A program made the translations under genes and the position numbers. A stretch of 56,632 nt of DNA from Chthoniobacterales bacterium (GTDB lineage Bacteria > Verrucomicrobiota > Verrucomicrobiia > Chthoniobacterales > UBA6821): assembly GCA_019747735.1 (NCBI GenBank), contig JAIEQL010000031.1, positions 1 to 56,632 of the forward strand, in the 5' to 3' direction. This document shows, piece by piece, positions 49,083-56,632 of the stretch. Position 1 is the stretch's first letter. Every line of letters starts with the position of its first letter. The notes beneath the pieces were generated by a model that saw only the letters and a list, made by a program, of their open reading frames with translations, was not told where the DNA came from and did not search any database.

Positions 49083-49186
49083 GCTTTGTATTTGATAACG
49101 AGGCGCCATTTGTCAAAAAATTTTTAATTTAATATTTTTCATTGCTTCTCTACCTTGTTTTTTTGTCAATCAAACTCACTTCACTT

Positions 49187-49924
49187 ATGTCACGTTTTCA
49201 AAACCGCCCTGTCGATGCACTCCGCACGATCACCATTCAACCTAATATTGCCCCTCAGGCGATGGGTTCTGTTTTGATTTCTTTTGGAAAAACGCAAGTC
49301 ATTTGTGCGGCTAATATCGAAAGCTCTGTGCCACGCTGGATGAAAGAGCAGGGAGTTACTGGCGGTTGGCTCACAGCCGAATATGCAATGCTTCCCTACG
49401 CAACATCTCCACGAAAACAGCGGGATAGCACGCGTGGAAAAGTTGATGGACGTTCTACAGAAATTCAACGACTCATTGGAAGGTCACTGCGCGCTGCTAT
49501 TGATTTGGAGCTGCTTGGAGCGCGAACGATGTGGGTCGATTGTGATGTTTTGCAAGCAGATGGTGGAACACGAACCGCCTCTATTACAGGAGCGACGATA
49601 GCGATGGCCTTAGCCTGTCATCACCTTGTCAAAACCGGCGTGTTAAAGAGCCATCCAATGCAGAAGCTCGTAGCAGCCGTGAGTGTCGGTATTTGTAAAG
49701 CTCAAGCACTCCTTGATCTTGATTATTCTGAGGACAAGGAAGCAGAAGTTGACCTCAACCTTGTGATGAATGAGGCGCTTGAGTTTGTCGAGATTCAGGC
49801 ATCAGGAGAGGAAAGTGTTTTTAACGACAGTCAACTTGCAACGATGCTTTCCTACGGACGTCAAGGAATTATTCAATTATTTGAAAAGCAGCGGGCGATT
49901 TTGACAGAGATAGGTGTTTTTTAA
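49187..49924 (+). CDS. rph: Ribonuclease PH
   Basis: The 245-aa phosphorolytic exonuclease trims tRNA 3' ends. It opens MSRFQNRPVDALRTITIQPN, with VICAANIESSVPRWMK near residue 40, GWLTAEYAMLPYAT near residue 59, RSTEIQRLIGRSLRA near residue 86 (phosphate and tRNA contacts) and WVDCDVLQADGGTRTASITG near residue 115, followed by DLDYSEDKEAEVDLNLVM near residue 181. The length is normal. The start is ATG 49187, not the earlier ATG at 49142. Confidence 0.97.
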   Translation: MSRFQNRPVDALRTITIQPNIAPQAMGSVLISFGKTQVICAANIESSVPRWMKEQGVTGGWLTAEYAMLPYATSPRKQRDSTRGKVDGRSTEIQRLIGRSLRAAIDLELLGARTMWVDCDVLQADGGTRTASITGATIAMALACHHLVKTGVLKSHPMQKLVAAVSVGICKAQALLDLDYSEDKEAEVDLNLVMNEALEFVEIQASGEESVFNDSQLATMLSYGRQGIIQLFEKQRAILTEIGVF

Positions 49925-49984
49925 ATGTTTTTTCTTGACGAGGCTAAGAGTGAAAAGAGAGAGTAGAGGACTTGTTTAATTTTT

Positions 49985-50257
49985 ATGTCTTGTAAATGTT
50001 CTATCACTAACTCTATTCCTGTCCGCGGTTCCAAAATTCACCGTCGAGGTCTTGCTAAGAAGAAGGGCGGTATCGGAATGCACATCACCGCTGTTACCGC
50101 TCGCTATTTTACTCCTAACTTAAAAACAAAGCGCATTTGGGTTCCTGAACTTAAAAAGTTTATGACGGTGAAACTTACTACGCGTGCTCTTAAGACGATT
50201 TCAAAGCGTGGGGCTTATGCAACTCTTTCCAAAGCTGGTTTAATTTCACAGCATTAA
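49985..50257 (+). CDS. rpmB: 50S ribosomal protein L28
   Basis: The 90-aa basic protein has a CKCSITNSIPVRGSKIHRRG start, near G..VSH.N..TKR positions of L28, then HITAVTARYFTPNLKTKRIW and VPELKKFMTVKLTTRALKTI with KRG at the end, the L28 pattern R.F.PNLK..R.WVP. It is somewhat longer than the E. coli protein (78 aa) owing to the N-terminus. It is next to a 67-aa conserved protein (28-bp gap). Confidence 0.88.
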   Translation: MSCKCSITNSIPVRGSKIHRRGLAKKKGGIGMHITAVTARYFTPNLKTKRIWVPELKKFMTVKLTTRALKTISKRGAYATLSKAGLISQH

Positions 50258-50285
50258 AAAACCAAACCCTAACTTAAAAAACATT

Positions 50286-50489
50286 ATGTCATTTAGCACC
50301 ATCAGCAAAAAAAGTGGTAAGACCTATTTTCTTCACGCTCGTCTTCAAGAATTGAAGGGTGGGCGTAAGGTGACTCTTTACTATTTTGCAGGAGCTGCAG
50401 GGGAGGGAGCAATGGATGCTCTTCCTGCAGGGTATGAGATTTCTGAGAATGAGCGCACGGGATTGCCTCTCCTGAAGAAGAAAAAGTAA
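50286..50489 (+). CDS. Small basic conserved protein, 67 aa
   Basis: The product, MSFSTISKKSGKTYFLHARL and on to KVTLYYFAGAAGEGAMDALP, AGYEISENERTGLPLLKKKK, has the look of a conserved mini-protein: an N-terminal SKKSGKTYFLH strand, a GGRKVTLYYF strand and a P.GY.....RTGLPLLKK end. I recall similar proteins of unknown function in several bacterial phyla but cannot name a family. It follows rpmB closely and so may be co-transcribed with it, suggesting a ribosome-linked role. That is inference only. Confidence 0.7.
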   Translation: MSFSTISKKSGKTYFLHARLQELKGGRKVTLYYFAGAAGEGAMDALPAGYEISENERTGLPLLKKKK

Positions 50490-50736
50490 ATCTTCGTTAT
50501 TGATTCTACTAATGTGGGGAGAATTTGCCCCCATCATTACGTCAATCCCATGAAGGCGGGATCACTTCTATCGGGTACTTTTATAGTACTTAACTTGTTC
50601 TCTACTGGTGTTCGTTGCTCCTTACCCTTATTAGCAAATTTCTTATAGCGGTTTTTTTGCGTTGATAAGCGTTGCTCGTCTCCTCGAATATTTCAAGGTG
50701 CTCCTCGATTGGCTTACTTGCGCTTTGTACTTCACT

Positions 50737-50877
50737 AGAGCATATTAAAAAGTTCTGTAGCCGCGCATTGCTTCGTCGCTTCGGTGCTCGCTCCATCGAG
50801 TATTGGCTATACATTCCCTCGCTGTGGGCCTCAGCTCCTGGCACTGTATCGACTAAAAATTTTTTTAACGATGCTCT
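50737..50877. repeat. Family B long hairpin element, copy 5
   Basis: AGAGCATATTAAAAAG..CTG at the left pairs with CGA..TTTTTTTAACGATGCTCT at the right (to 50877). The centre GCGCATTGCTTCGTCGCTTC...CTCCTGGCACTGTATC is conserved and the small inner hairpin is GTATTGGCTATAC. Confidence 0.8.
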
Positions 50878-51005
50878 AAAATGGCTGTAGTTTTATTTAA
50901 AATGCTCTAGCCCGAGTTCCTCAGTTGCGAATGGCGATCTTTCTCGCAATACCTTGGCCATTCATCTTTTCAAATCACTTATGTATGACCATCGGCAGCT
51001 GGGAA

Positions 51006-51027
51006 ATTTCTAAGTAATTTGACTATA
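51006..51027 (+). repeat. Lone 22-bp terminal repeat of the 163-bp element
   Basis: AATTTCTAAGTAATTTGACT(ATA) matches the right terminal repeat of 8885-9047 exactly over 22 bp. No left partner is found in the preceding 500 bp, so it is a solo end. Confidence 0.7.
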
Positions 51028-51134
51028 ATTCTGAAATGAGCACTACATTTTTTGTGATGTTGAAAAAAATCATAACAGGCAGGCTGCCTATACAAAAAAT
51101 GGCTAAAGTTCAAATTTTAGTTTTCTAAAACAGT

Positions 51135-51974
51135 TTATTCCTCTTCACTCTTGGTAGGAGGCTTCAAATTTGAATAAACTCCCTGTTCCATCTTTCTCAT
51201 CGCCTTCATTTCCTCTTCAGCTCGCTTGGTCATTTGTGCCCTATACTCCTCAAGTGTGAAAGCCACGCCTCCGTCAGAAGCCTTATTTTTTAAGTGCTCC
51301 TGGAATCTTTCATGATGTTCCTCACTAAGAGACTGAATATTGGTATCTCCATTCTCCAAATAATCTATCAACTGAAGCCTCTGATTTTCGCTCCCATATT
51401 TTCCAGATGGTCGATTCTCCCTTTGTGAACCACTAAGAAAACTGGCTGTAGCAGATTTATTTAATGTGGATGAGGAACTGGCCAATGGGTTGCTGCTGGC
51501 AAAAAAATTATAAATTCTCCTAGCAGTTCGATACATCACCGACAAAGGACTCAACCATGAAAATTGAAAACGCTTTGAAGAAGTCGCTGAATGAGAGGAA
51601 TGCTCGGCCGTTTTCTTAGAATGAGGACCGCATGCTGTAACGGCAACCTTGGAGTCATTGAAATGATGTTGGTAATGTGGTGTTTTACGAACTAGGTTAG
51701 GAGTCTTGAGATAATTAACATCTCCTGCGTGGAGTTGTTCTTCACTTGCTCGATGGGCAGCTTGTTGCAAAGAAGACGTATGAACATGGCTTTCTCTAAA
51801 ATCATTTCCATTCGAACGATCATGAGGCACATGAACATGGCTCCCTCCAAAATCCCCTCCTACCGCGCGTTGCTCCCGATACTCGATTTCTTGCAGTTCT
51901 TTTCCAACAGGAATCCCTGACTCATGAGCAGGGTCTACGTGCTTATGAGCTGTTTTTGGAAAAAGAAAACTCAT
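51135..51974 (-). CDS. Probable type III secretion effector (unknown family), 279 aa
   Basis: This hydrophilic protein has no signal peptide or membrane helix and is rich in Ser, His and Asn. The N-terminal 100 residues are of low complexity with an internal duplication (FGGSHVHVPHDRS and FRESHVHTSS, residues about 42-68), visible in the DNA as well. The C-terminal third is helical and charged (SEEHHERFQEHLKN, EEYRAQMTKRAEEEMKAMRK). No enzyme motif is seen. It begins 32 bp after the CesT-type chaperone gene on the same strand. Effectors are typically encoded next to their chaperone, so it is the best candidate client. It could instead be a translocator or an unrelated protein. Confidence 0.55.
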   Translation of the reverse strand: MSFLFPKTAHKHVDPAHESGIPVGKELQEIEYREQRAVGGDFGGSHVHVPHDRSNGNDFRESHVHTSSLQQAAHRASEEQLHAGDVNYLKTPNLVRKTPHYQHHFNDSKVAVTACGPHSKKTAEHSSHSATSSKRFQFSWLSPLSVMYRTARRIYNFFASSNPLASSSSTLNKSATASFLSGSQRENRPSGKYGSENQRLQLIDYLENGDTNIQSLSEEHHERFQEHLKNKASDGGVAFTLEEYRAQMTKRAEEEMKAMRKMEQGVYSNLKPPTKSEEE

Positions 51975-52006
51975 GACAATAAAAGGAAACTCACCATAAC
52001 AACCAG

Positions 52007-52570
52007 TCAGGCCTTATCAATCATCACAGATGAAGCAGTTGCCTCCTGATCTTCTGTTGCTTGAGCCCCTTTCTCCTGCTCCTTTTTGCTCAAAATAGTT
52101 TGCCACTGCTGGGTTGTAGCCACAAATTTCTCAACAAGAGCAATGAATTCTTGACCATCTAGTACGGAAATGGACATTTGTTGAGCTAGATAAACCGTTT
52201 GAATTTCTGGACGAGCACTCAGTGTCGCTCCATTGGTTGCGGCCCACAGAAAATTGGCCTCAGCAATATCGGCCAGAACCTCTCTCTCTTTTTCTTCAGT
52301 GTAGATGCCAATTTCTGAAAAGAGCAAAATCATGGAGGCCTCTTCATTGAAATCAACACTAACTGCTGGCCCATCTTCAAGCTGCAAGGTAAGCTGATTG
52401 GAAGGGATCGGATCAGGAAAGGGAGGCAACTTGCAATGCACACGCAGGGCTTCTAAAAGAAAAAGATAAGGTGAGGGCATAGGAGTTGGAGTTGAAAGTT
52501 TGAGTTTGAGTCTTCTAGGCGCTTTGCGCAAATAAATTTGTTGCTTCGCGATGAGTTCGTAGAGTTTCAA
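52007..52570 (-). CDS. CesT/SycE-family type III secretion chaperone
   Basis: The 187-aa protein shows the fold of class I type III chaperones. A first helix with L..L....LPPFPDPI is followed by strands LTLQLEDG and VSVDFNEEASMILLFSEIG, and then the diagnostic stretch ADIAEANFLWAATNGATLSA near residues 104-123, continuing IQTVYLAQQMSISVLDGQEF, with FVATTQQWQ at the end of the last helix. In CesT-type proteins this L..N.L....GATL.......V.L motif is conserved. Chaperones of this class bind one effector as dimers and keep it secretion-competent. The last 25 residues (Gln, Glu, Ala, Thr-rich) look disordered. Its N-terminal codons include a gttgaaag-like array. Confidence 0.78.
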   Translation of the reverse strand: MKLYELIAKQQIYLRKAPRRLKLKLSTPTPMPSPYLFLLEALRVHCKLPPFPDPIPSNQLTLQLEDGPAVSVDFNEEASMILLFSEIGIYTEEKEREVLADIAEANFLWAATNGATLSARPEIQTVYLAQQMSISVLDGQEFIALVEKFVATTQQWQTILSKKEQEKGAQATEDQEATASSVMIDKA

Positions 52571-52680
52571 CCGTTTTTTATAAAGTTCATTTTGTTTTTT
52601 ATCATTGCTTCATTTTAACTTGGGTTAACAAGCAAAAGATTGATTTTTTTCGCAAATATATTTTTGAACTCTAGGTTTTC

Positions 52681-52728
52681 CTACAGCCTACAGTCTTGCA
52701 CCTTTAGCCTTCAGCCTTTAGCCTTTCC
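52681..52728. repeat. Short word array (agccttt type) before the LysE gene
   Basis: Words ctacagcc, tacagtc, ttgcacc, tttagcc, ttcagcc, tttagcc, ttt run up to 12 bp before the start codon. This is the inverse of the word at 23534-23563. Confidence 0.55.
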
Positions 52729-52739
52729 TCCTCCACACT

Positions 52740-53351
52740 GTGTTTTTTCTTTTCTTTAAAGCTATCATCATTGGTTTTGCCATCGCTGCCCCAGTAGGTC
52801 CTATTGGTCTTCTTTGCATCCAGCGCTCTTTGCGCGATGGCCTTAAGATCGGTCTCATGACCGGATTAGGAGCTGCTACGGCTGATACCTTGTATGGTTT
52901 TGTGGCGGCTTTTGGGCTCACCGCGATTGCTTCTTTTCTCACGCACTATCAATGGTGGCTTCACCTTATAGGAAGCCTATTCCTCTTGCTCTTAGGACTA
53001 CGTCTTCTCACAAAAAAACACCGTCATATTCACAAAAAAGGCAAGGAAGATAAATCCCCCTGGCACACTTATGGGACGACAATTGCTCTAACCATGATGA
53101 ATCCCTTAACTATTTTTGCCTTCATGGCTATTTTTGCCGGACTGGGATTAGGAACACAGCATCGTGATTATTTTCATGCCGCAGTTCTTGTGGCCGGGAT
53201 TTTTCTTGGCTCCAGCTGTTGGTGGCTCTTACTCAGTAGCGTTGTCGCTACCGTCTTGCATCATCGGATTAAAGAGCATTCCATTGTGATGATCGATCGC
53301 ATTTCAGGAACGATTATCTTACTTTGTGGCCTCGTGGCTTTTTGGTATTAA
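52740..53351 (+). CDS. LysE/RhtB family amino-acid exporter
   Basis: The 203-aa membrane protein has six hydrophobic segments and the family signature in IIIGFAIAAPVGPIGLLCIQ (residues 8-27) followed by RSLRDGLKIGLMTGLGAATAD. LysE-type carriers export basic or small neutral amino acids and related metabolites. The substrate is not predictable. The start is GTG 52740. A short His/Lys loop (KKHRHIHKKGKEDK) is cytoplasmic. Its last 38 bp overlap the convergent RND pump gene. Confidence 0.88.
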   Translation: MFFLFFKAIIIGFAIAAPVGPIGLLCIQRSLRDGLKIGLMTGLGAATADTLYGFVAAFGLTAIASFLTHYQWWLHLIGSLFLLLLGLRLLTKKHRHIHKKGKEDKSPWHTYGTTIALTMMNPLTIFAFMAIFAGLGLGTQHRDYFHAAVLVAGIFLGSSCWWLLLSSVVATVLHHRIKEHSIVMIDRISGTIILLCGLVAFWY

Positions 53352-56300
53352 CCCGTTCCAGAAACAAAAAAATCACAGGGGTTGTAAAAAGAGTAAGAAG
53401 TTGTGAAAGAAGAAGTCCTCCTATGATAGTGATGCCCAGTGGTTGACGCAGCTCAGCTCCTTCTCCATGAACAATGGCCAGTGGAAGAGCCCCCATTAAT
53501 GCAGCCATGGTGGTCATGATGATGGGCCGAAAACGTGATAGACAGGCCTTAGTGATAGCCTCCTTTGCTGAGATGTTTTCTTTTTTGAGAATATCAAGAG
53601 CACAATCTACCATGAGAATCGCATTTTTTTTCACAATACCAATGAGGAGAATAACTCCAATAATAGCCACAATGGAAAGATCCATGTGATAGTAACGAAG
53701 TGCTAGCAGAGCCCCCAGCCCGGCTGAAGGAAGTGTAGAGATAATAGTCAATGGATGAAGCAAACTTTCGTAGAGAATACCGAGCACCAAATAGACAGCA
53801 ACCAAGGCTGCTAAAATCAGCAGGAGCTGACTTTGTTGTGATTGGGAAAAAACCTTAGCATTACCTTGAAACTTTCCATGAATATTAGCTGGAAGATGAA
53901 TGTCATGATCTGCTTCTTGAATAAGGCTCAAAGCCTCGCTTAAAGCAACTCCAGGAGCCGTATTAAAGCTAATAGAAATCGCAGGAGATTCTCCCTGATG
54001 AGGAATAGCAATCGCCGTATTGCCAATATCGACATGAGCAATAGCAGAGAGTGGAATTTGTTGGCCTTTCTTGGAAGTGAGAAAAATTTTTCCTTCAAGA
54101 GCTGAAGGGTCTTTAAGGTACTGATTCTCTACTTCCAAAATAGTATGATACTCATCTTGCGAGGTATAAAATGTAGAGATCTGGCGCTGCCCAAAAGCGT
54201 TATAGAGAAGGTTGTCAATTTGCTCCATGCTAATTCCTAAGCTGGCAGCTTTGTCTCGATCGATGACAATTTTTGCTTGGAGTCCTAAAAAAGCATCATC
54301 ACTGCTGACATCAGTGAGTTGTGGCATTGCCTGAAGGCGCTGCACTAATAAAGGAACCCAATGAGTGAGCTCTTCAAAATTGGGCCCATCCAGAGAATAG
54401 ATATAGAGGGCTTTCCCAGGTCGTCCTCCGACGCGAATGTCTTGCACGGGTTGCAGCATCATTGAAATTCCAGGAATGAGAGCACTGGCCTCTCTCAATC
54501 GTGAAATGATTTGTGCTGAGGAGGCTTTTCTCAGAGCAAGCGGTTTGAGGCTAATATAAAGTTTTCCCACATTAGATCCTCCTATGGTGTTACGAGCAGT
54601 TGCTCCTAGAGAAGAGCCAACGGCAGCCACATCAGGATCTTTCTCAATGAGCGCTACCAGTTCCTTCTGTTTCTTTTTCATTGCCTCAAAGGAAATATCT
54701 TGGCCAGCCTCTGTAGTACCAATAATCAAGCCTGTATCTTGAATGGGGAAAAAACCTTTAGGGATCTTCCAATAACACCATCCTGTTAACAAAAGCGTCG
54801 CTACAAAAACCCCTAACATAAAATAAGAATGATGTAAGGCTCTTGAGAGCATGCCCTCATAAGCACTCACTATTTTTTGAACATAAGGAGAAACCTCTGT
54901 TCTAATGCCTGAGCGTAAAAATCGACTGCAGACCATTGGGGTAAAGATCAAAGAAACAAAGGCAGAAGTCATGATCGCCGCTGTCAACACAATGGCAAAT
55001 TCGTGAAACAAACGACCAATAAGACCCCCCATAAAGTAAATAGGAATAAAGGCTGCAATGAGCGAAATGGTAATAGAACAAATGGTGAAGCCTACTTCAC
55101 GAAGGCCTAATAAAGCCGCCTCTGAGGGGGCGCAACCATTTTCTAATTTTTGAGTAATGACCTCAATGACCACGATCGCATCATCAACAACAAACCCAAC
55201 AGCCACAATGAGGGCCATGAGAGATAAGTTGTCGATACTTTCATGAAGAGACCACATGACCATCAAGGTTCCTGCAAGAGAGAGAGGAATCGTGATAGCA
55301 GCAATGGCCGTGGTGCGTAGATTGCGCAAAAAAAGAAAACAGACCAAAACCACCAATACTAGACTGAGAAGCAAACTCCATTGAACCTCCTGTAACGAAG
55401 CTCTGATGGTCCCTGTTCGTTCATTCAAGACAGATAAAGAAACGGAAGCGGGTAGCCACGAACGAAGCTGGGGCAAAAGCGCCATGATCTCTTCGGATGT
55501 TTTGATGATGTTGGCATCAGCTTGTTTGCGAATCATTAAAAGAACAGCTCTCTCCCCATTAAAAGACCCTGTAGCCTGAATGTTTTCATTTCCGAGCGTG
55601 ACCTTGGCAATGTTGCCAAGCCGCACAGAAGTGCTTGGCGTTTTTCTTACCAGAAGATTTTCATAATCACTTGGAGTCAGAAGTTGGTCATTGCTTTCAA
55701 AAGTATAATTCGTGTTTCCTTCCGTCGCAGAGCCCTTGGGCATAAGGGTGCTAGCGGAAGTAATGACCGAGCGAATAGTCTCCAGGGTGAGTCCCATCGA
55801 GGCTAGTACTGCGGGATTGAGTTCAATTCGAATAGCTGATTTAGCTCCTCCTCCAATATCAACCTGACTAACTCCTGCCAATTGAGAGAGCCTTGGCACC
55901 AATAACTGATAAGCAAAATTATAAAGCTCCGGAGATCGGTAGGCAGGGGAGGTCAAAGCTAAGATGACAATAGGATTGTCGTTAGGATTGACTTTTCTCC
56001 ACATCGGGGGACTAGGCATGTTGGTGGGAAGCTCGCTAGAAGCTGCATTAATAGCTGCTTGCACACTTCTAGCAGCATCATCAATTTTTTCGTTGAGTGA
56101 AAATTGAAGAACGATGGTGCATGAGCCCATGCTGCTCAAGGAAGTGATTTCATCAACTCCTGCAATGCTACTAAAATGATGCTCTAAGGGTGCGGCTAAT
56201 GAAGAGGCAATAGTCTTAGGGTCAGCTCCTGGCAATTTTGCGGTGACCGAAATGGTAGGGAATTCAATATTAGGTAATGGGGCAACTGGTAAAAAAAAGT

Positions 56301-56385
56301 AAGCCGTAATACCGAGAAGAAAAAAACCACCTGTTAAAAGGGAGGTTGCAATGGGGCGACGAATGAAAAATGTAAAAACATTCAT
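53314..56385 (-). CDS. RND efflux pump inner-membrane permease (MdtB/MdtC-like)
   Basis: This 1023-aa drug/proton antiporter is of the HAE1 class, with twelve membrane helices and two large periplasmic loops. The N-terminus FFIRRPIATSLLTGGFFLLG and VAPLPNIEFPTISVTAKLPG is typical for MdtB/C. The proton-relay Asp pair is in VGFVVDDAIVVIE near residue 400 and the C-terminal part has GVILLIGIVKKNAILMVDCA near residue 905. No membrane-fusion or outer-membrane partner is in the window, and genes for them may lie beyond either end. The ATG touches the edge of a family A palindromic element, which therefore provides its whole 5' leader. Confidence 0.93.
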   Translation of the reverse strand: MNVFTFFIRRPIATSLLTGGFFLLGITAYFFLPVAPLPNIEFPTISVTAKLPGADPKTIASSLAAPLEHHFSSIAGVDEITSLSSMGSCTIVLQFSLNEKIDDAARSVQAAINAASSELPTNMPSPPMWRKVNPNDNPIVILALTSPAYRSPELYNFAYQLLVPRLSQLAGVSQVDIGGGAKSAIRIELNPAVLASMGLTLETIRSVITSASTLMPKGSATEGNTNYTFESNDQLLTPSDYENLLVRKTPSTSVRLGNIAKVTLGNENIQATGSFNGERAVLLMIRKQADANIIKTSEEIMALLPQLRSWLPASVSLSVLNERTGTIRASLQEVQWSLLLSLVLVVLVCFLFLRNLRTTAIAAITIPLSLAGTLMVMWSLHESIDNLSLMALIVAVGFVVDDAIVVIEVITQKLENGCAPSEAALLGLREVGFTICSITISLIAAFIPIYFMGGLIGRLFHEFAIVLTAAIMTSAFVSLIFTPMVCSRFLRSGIRTEVSPYVQKIVSAYEGMLSRALHHSYFMLGVFVATLLLTGWCYWKIPKGFFPIQDTGLIIGTTEAGQDISFEAMKKKQKELVALIEKDPDVAAVGSSLGATARNTIGGSNVGKLYISLKPLALRKASSAQIISRLREASALIPGISMMLQPVQDIRVGGRPGKALYIYSLDGPNFEELTHWVPLLVQRLQAMPQLTDVSSDDAFLGLQAKIVIDRDKAASLGISMEQIDNLLYNAFGQRQISTFYTSQDEYHTILEVENQYLKDPSALEGKIFLTSKKGQQIPLSAIAHVDIGNTAIAIPHQGESPAISISFNTAPGVALSEALSLIQEADHDIHLPANIHGKFQGNAKVFSQSQQSQLLLILAALVAVYLVLGILYESLLHPLTIISTLPSAGLGALLALRYYHMDLSIVAIIGVILLIGIVKKNAILMVDCALDILKKENISAKEAITKACLSRFRPIIMTTMAALMGALPLAIVHGEGAELRQPLGITIIGGLLLSQLLTLFTTPVIFLFLERVNTKKPRGHKVR

Positions 56386-56548
56386 CCTAAAAACGTGAAT
56401 AGAAATGGGAAATATGGCGTAAGGACTTGATCTAAAAAAGATTTTTAAATCGGTGAAGCGTACTTTTGCTACGTAAGCCGATTGAAAAAACTTTTTGAGG
56501 TCGAGTATATTGGGTCAGATTTTCTGTTTCCATTCACGTTGTTAGGTT
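56386..56548. repeat. Family A palindromic element, copy 3 (inverse orientation)
   Basis: The ends are CCTAAAAACGTGAAT (from 56386) and ATTCACGTTGTTAGG (to 56546). The interior is the reverse of copy 1 (TATGGCGTAAGGACTTGATC...AAATCGGTGAAGCGTAC...GTAAGCCGATT...GAGGTCGAGTATATTG). The left end is immediately next to the RND pump start codon. Confidence 0.85.
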
Positions 56549-56559
56549 CATAGTTAATT

Positions 56560-56632
56560 AGAGGGTGTCTTGAAAATGAATAAAATTGATGCAGTACCAG
56601 GAGCGAAGCGCACAGACCCGCAGTGTATATGG
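56560..56632. repeat. Family B element, copy 6, cut by the window end
   Basis: AGAGGGTGTCTTGAAAATGA(ATAAAATT) is identical to the arm of copy 3 at 35310, followed by the centre in inverse orientation (GATGCAGTACCAGGAGCGAA and on). Confidence 0.85.

Larger units (their letters stand above)
50490..51134. other. 645-bp gene-free repeat graveyard
   Basis: From left to right: a G-rich/C-rich hairpin (TGGGG..CCCCA, 50514-50533), a short stem relative ATCCCATGAAGGCGGGAT (50551-50568), a region resembling a degraded family B centre (about 50661-50730), the full family B copy 5 (50737-50877), a second ATGCTCTAG end (50901-50909) and a lone 22-bp terminal repeat (51006-51027). No open frame is credible. 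Confidence 0.6.

Overview
The window is a 56.6 kb chromosomal stretch of a Gram-negative bacterium of moderate to low GC content. It most likely belongs to the PVC group, with Verrucomicrobiota the best guess. This is inferred from gene content (a very short ATP synthase delta subunit, SUMF1-domain secreted proteins, many small lipoproteins, a type III secretion chaperone of the CesT class) and from the near absence of Shine-Dalgarno sequences in front of even highly expressed genes. It is not proven by any marker comparison. No rRNA, phage, plasmid or CRISPR locus is present.

Layout. 1-5.9 kb: DUF1802 protein, a squalene/phytoene synthase family enzyme, pgsA, der, a 59-aa membrane protein, a RelB/RelE-type toxin-antitoxin pair, a broken cytochrome c gene and pdxH. 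6.1-8.6 kb: the tRNA-Thr, tuf, tRNA-Trp, secE, nusG translation and transcription block, which ends abruptly in repeats instead of running into rplK. 9.1-13.8 kb: recJ, an NlpC/P60 peptidase, a TPR protein and proC. 13.8-17.7 kb: a decayed vapC/proC fragment region, a polytopic membrane protein, a secreted protein and a lipoprotein. 17.8-26.5 kb: comEC, then the leftward clpS, DUF2017-like, ybeY, ftsY, nusB, ribH run, a secreted-protein pseudogene, a REP-associated tyrosine transposase (RAYT) and ribD. 26.6-34.6 kb: a SUMF1/coiled-coil protein, recD2, a small lipoprotein, rpsP-ffh and a secreted protein. 34.6-38.0 kb: 5-formyl-THF cyclo-ligase, mnmA, ribBA. 38.3-45.8 kb: the complete F1Fo ATP synthase operon atpBEFHAGDC. 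45.9-50.5 kb: a second SUMF1 protein, an iron-sulfur-like protein with an amidohydrolase, rph, rpmB and a small conserved protein. 51.1-56.4 kb: a CesT-type chaperone with a probable effector, a LysE transporter and an RND efflux pump.

The striking part is the repeat biology. (1) A RAYT gene at 24494-25441 sits beside copies of its probable REP (core GGGGTCAGTCCC). Three nearly identical 48-bp palindromic REP pairs lie in frame inside protein-coding genes (twice in ribD, once in a membrane protein), two degenerate copies lie in the folate gene, and others are intergenic. This resembles Rickettsia palindromic elements, but here the candidate mobilising enzyme is next door. (2) A four-helix-bundle (23S rRNA intervening-sequence type) gene is inserted between atpD and atpC. 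It is flanked by inverted arrays of an 8-bp word that swallow the stop codons on both sides. More than a dozen other gene junctions carry arrays of different 7-8 bp words, several as inverted pairs that look like empty versions of the same arrangement. (3) A family of about 140-bp hairpins keeps its centre, while its terminal arms differ from copy to copy and stay self-complementary. (4) A family of about 165-bp palindromic MITE-like elements supplies the C-terminal codons of one lipoprotein and abuts the start codon of the RND pump. (5) A 163-bp element has 22-bp terminal inverted repeats.

The housekeeping genes cover riboflavin synthesis (ribD, ribH, ribBA), vitamin B6, SRP targeting (ffh, ftsY), DNA uptake and repair (comEC, recJ, recD2), translation (tuf, rpsP, rpmB, mnmA, ybeY, der) and energy coupling (ATP synthase, probably proton-driven). 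The chaperone-effector pair implies a type III secretion system elsewhere in the genome and therefore a host-associated or predatory lifestyle.
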